Origin: Armatimonadota bacterium
Lineage (GTDB): Bacteria > Sysuimicrobiota > Sysuimicrobiia > Sysuimicrobiales > Humicultoraceae
DNA: 64,000 nt
Assembly: GCA_031459855.1 (NCBI GenBank)
Contig: JAVKHP010000001.1
Span: 230,059 to 294,058, forward strand
Reading direction: 5' to 3'
The position numbers were made by a program, and so were the translations under genes. Positions 63,519 to 64,000 of the stretch are shown here, in pieces; within the stretch, counting starts at the first letter, position 1; each line of letters begins with the position of its first letter. The notes beneath the pieces are model-generated. The model was given only the letters and a program-made list of their open reading frames with translations, was not told the DNA's origin and made no database searches.

Positions 63519-64000
63519 CTACCGCCGGGCCTCCAGCCGCTGCGCGACCTGCGCGATACGCTCCTGGGTCCACGGGCGTCCGTCCCTCTCCAGCGTGGCG
63601 ACCCCGTCCAGCAGACGGTCCAGCCACTGGGTGCGGATCAACGCGGCGTCGTCCTGGTGCTTGAACAGCACCCCCAGGGTCTCCTCCACGGTGTCGCGGT
63701 CGAGGTGCTCGCGGTGCAGCGCGAGCAGGGCCGCGGTCCAGTCCAGCGTCTCGGCCACCCCGGGCGTCTTCTCGAGCTTGACGCGCCGCACCAGCTGCAT
63801 GAACGCCGCGATCTGCTCGGCCAGCCGGGTGTCGACGTCGGGCACCTTGCGCCGGACGATCTCCAGCTCCTTCTCGAAGCTGGGGTAGTCGATCCACAGG
63901 TACAGGCAGCGACGGCGCAGGGCGTCGCCGAGTTCCCGGGTGCGGTTGCTGGTCAGCACCACGTAGGGCGTGGCGCTGGCGCGAATGGTGCCGATCTCGG
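63519..64000 (-). CDS. MoxR/CoxD-type AAA+ ATPase (C-terminal part, cut by window edge)
   Basis: Only the C-terminal 160 residues are in the window. The strand TPYVVLTSNRTRELGDALRR is sensor 1 with its arginine, and the YLWIDYPSFEKELEIVRRKV lid domain follows. Walker A/B would lie past the right edge. It immediately precedes the CoxE-type gene (stop 33 bases before GTG 63486). Together they form the MoxR-VWA pair used in metalloenzyme maturation. Confidence 0.9.
   Translation of the reverse strand, partial: EIGTIRASATPYVVLTSNRTRELGDALRRRCLYLWIDYPSFEKELEIVRRKVPDVDTRLAEQIAAFMQLVRRVKLEKTPGVAETLDWTAALLALHREHLDRDTVEETLGVLFKHQDDAALIRTQWLDRLLDGVATLERDGRPWTQERIAQVAQRLEARR

Overview
This is a very G+C-rich, gene-dense bacterial chromosome segment with no phage, transposase, CRISPR or rRNA. 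Several features suggest a deep-branching Terrabacteria-type lineage (for example Sysuimicrobiota/CSP1-3, Armatimonadota or Chloroflexota relatives): a leucine T-box leader, a Gram-positive-type LexA box, an SLH-domain protein, an F420-type LLM oxidoreductase and a yprAB-like repair pair. The taxon is an inference; no rRNA or marker gene settles it.

Layout. 0-5 kb: an N-acyl-D-amino-acid deacylase, a truncated coiled-coil protein, an AbrB/PIN toxin-antitoxin pair with a clear promoter and operator, tRNA-Asp, and a DUF364 protein divergent from a small membrane protein. A second, decayed toxin-antitoxin pair follows. 5.1-16.1 kb (minus strand): a branched-chain amino acid operon, promoter / T-box / terminator / ilvB / ilvC / ilvN / leuA / leuC / leuD / cimA / a 74-aa unknown / leuB. 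Its ketol-acid reductoisomerase is the long, plant-like form. 16.1-36.1 kb (minus): a catabolic island with two SDRs, a Rieske ring-hydroxylating dioxygenase, an M20-like hydrolase with altered metal ligands, a peptide-type ABC importer without its ATPases, an LLM oxidoreductase, HyuA/HyuB, a VOC extradiol dioxygenase, a DHDPS-type aldolase, a FadR/GntR regulator and a nitrate/sulfonate-type ABC importer. An inverted repeat upstream of the first gene is a plausible operator. 36.5-40.5 kb (plus): a 54-aa membrane protein and an mrfA-mrfB DNA-repair pair preceded by a LexA/Cheo box.

40.7-54.2 kb (minus): a sugar-acid region with a GarR-like dehydrogenase, hydroxypyruvate isomerase, two tandem AfuABC/FbpABC-type importers with fused permeases, a HAD phosphatase, a Gfo/Idh dehydrogenase and a TIM-barrel isomerase. 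54.3-60.7 kb: a glutaryl-CoA-type dehydrogenase, a 14-codon lysine-rich micro-ORF with its own promoter and terminator (minus strand), and an SLH-SPOR-phosphodiester glycosidase protein preceded by three GC-rich inverted repeats. These are followed by an apparently leaderless, self-operated GntR gene, a CBS protein, a small unknown and a GNAT enzyme. 60.7-64 kb (minus): MoxR ATPase (cut by the window edge), CoxE-type VWA protein, XdhC and a MocA/MobA-type nucleotidyltransferase, the usual maturation set for a molybdenum hydroxylase that probably lies beyond the right edge.

The items most worth following up are the LexA-box mrfAB pair, the plant-type KARI inside a T-box operon, the 14-aa lysine-rich micro-ORF, and the three CCGCGCG-N8-CGCGCGG-type elements. 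Many long open frames opposite real genes were treated as shadows of the biased base composition.
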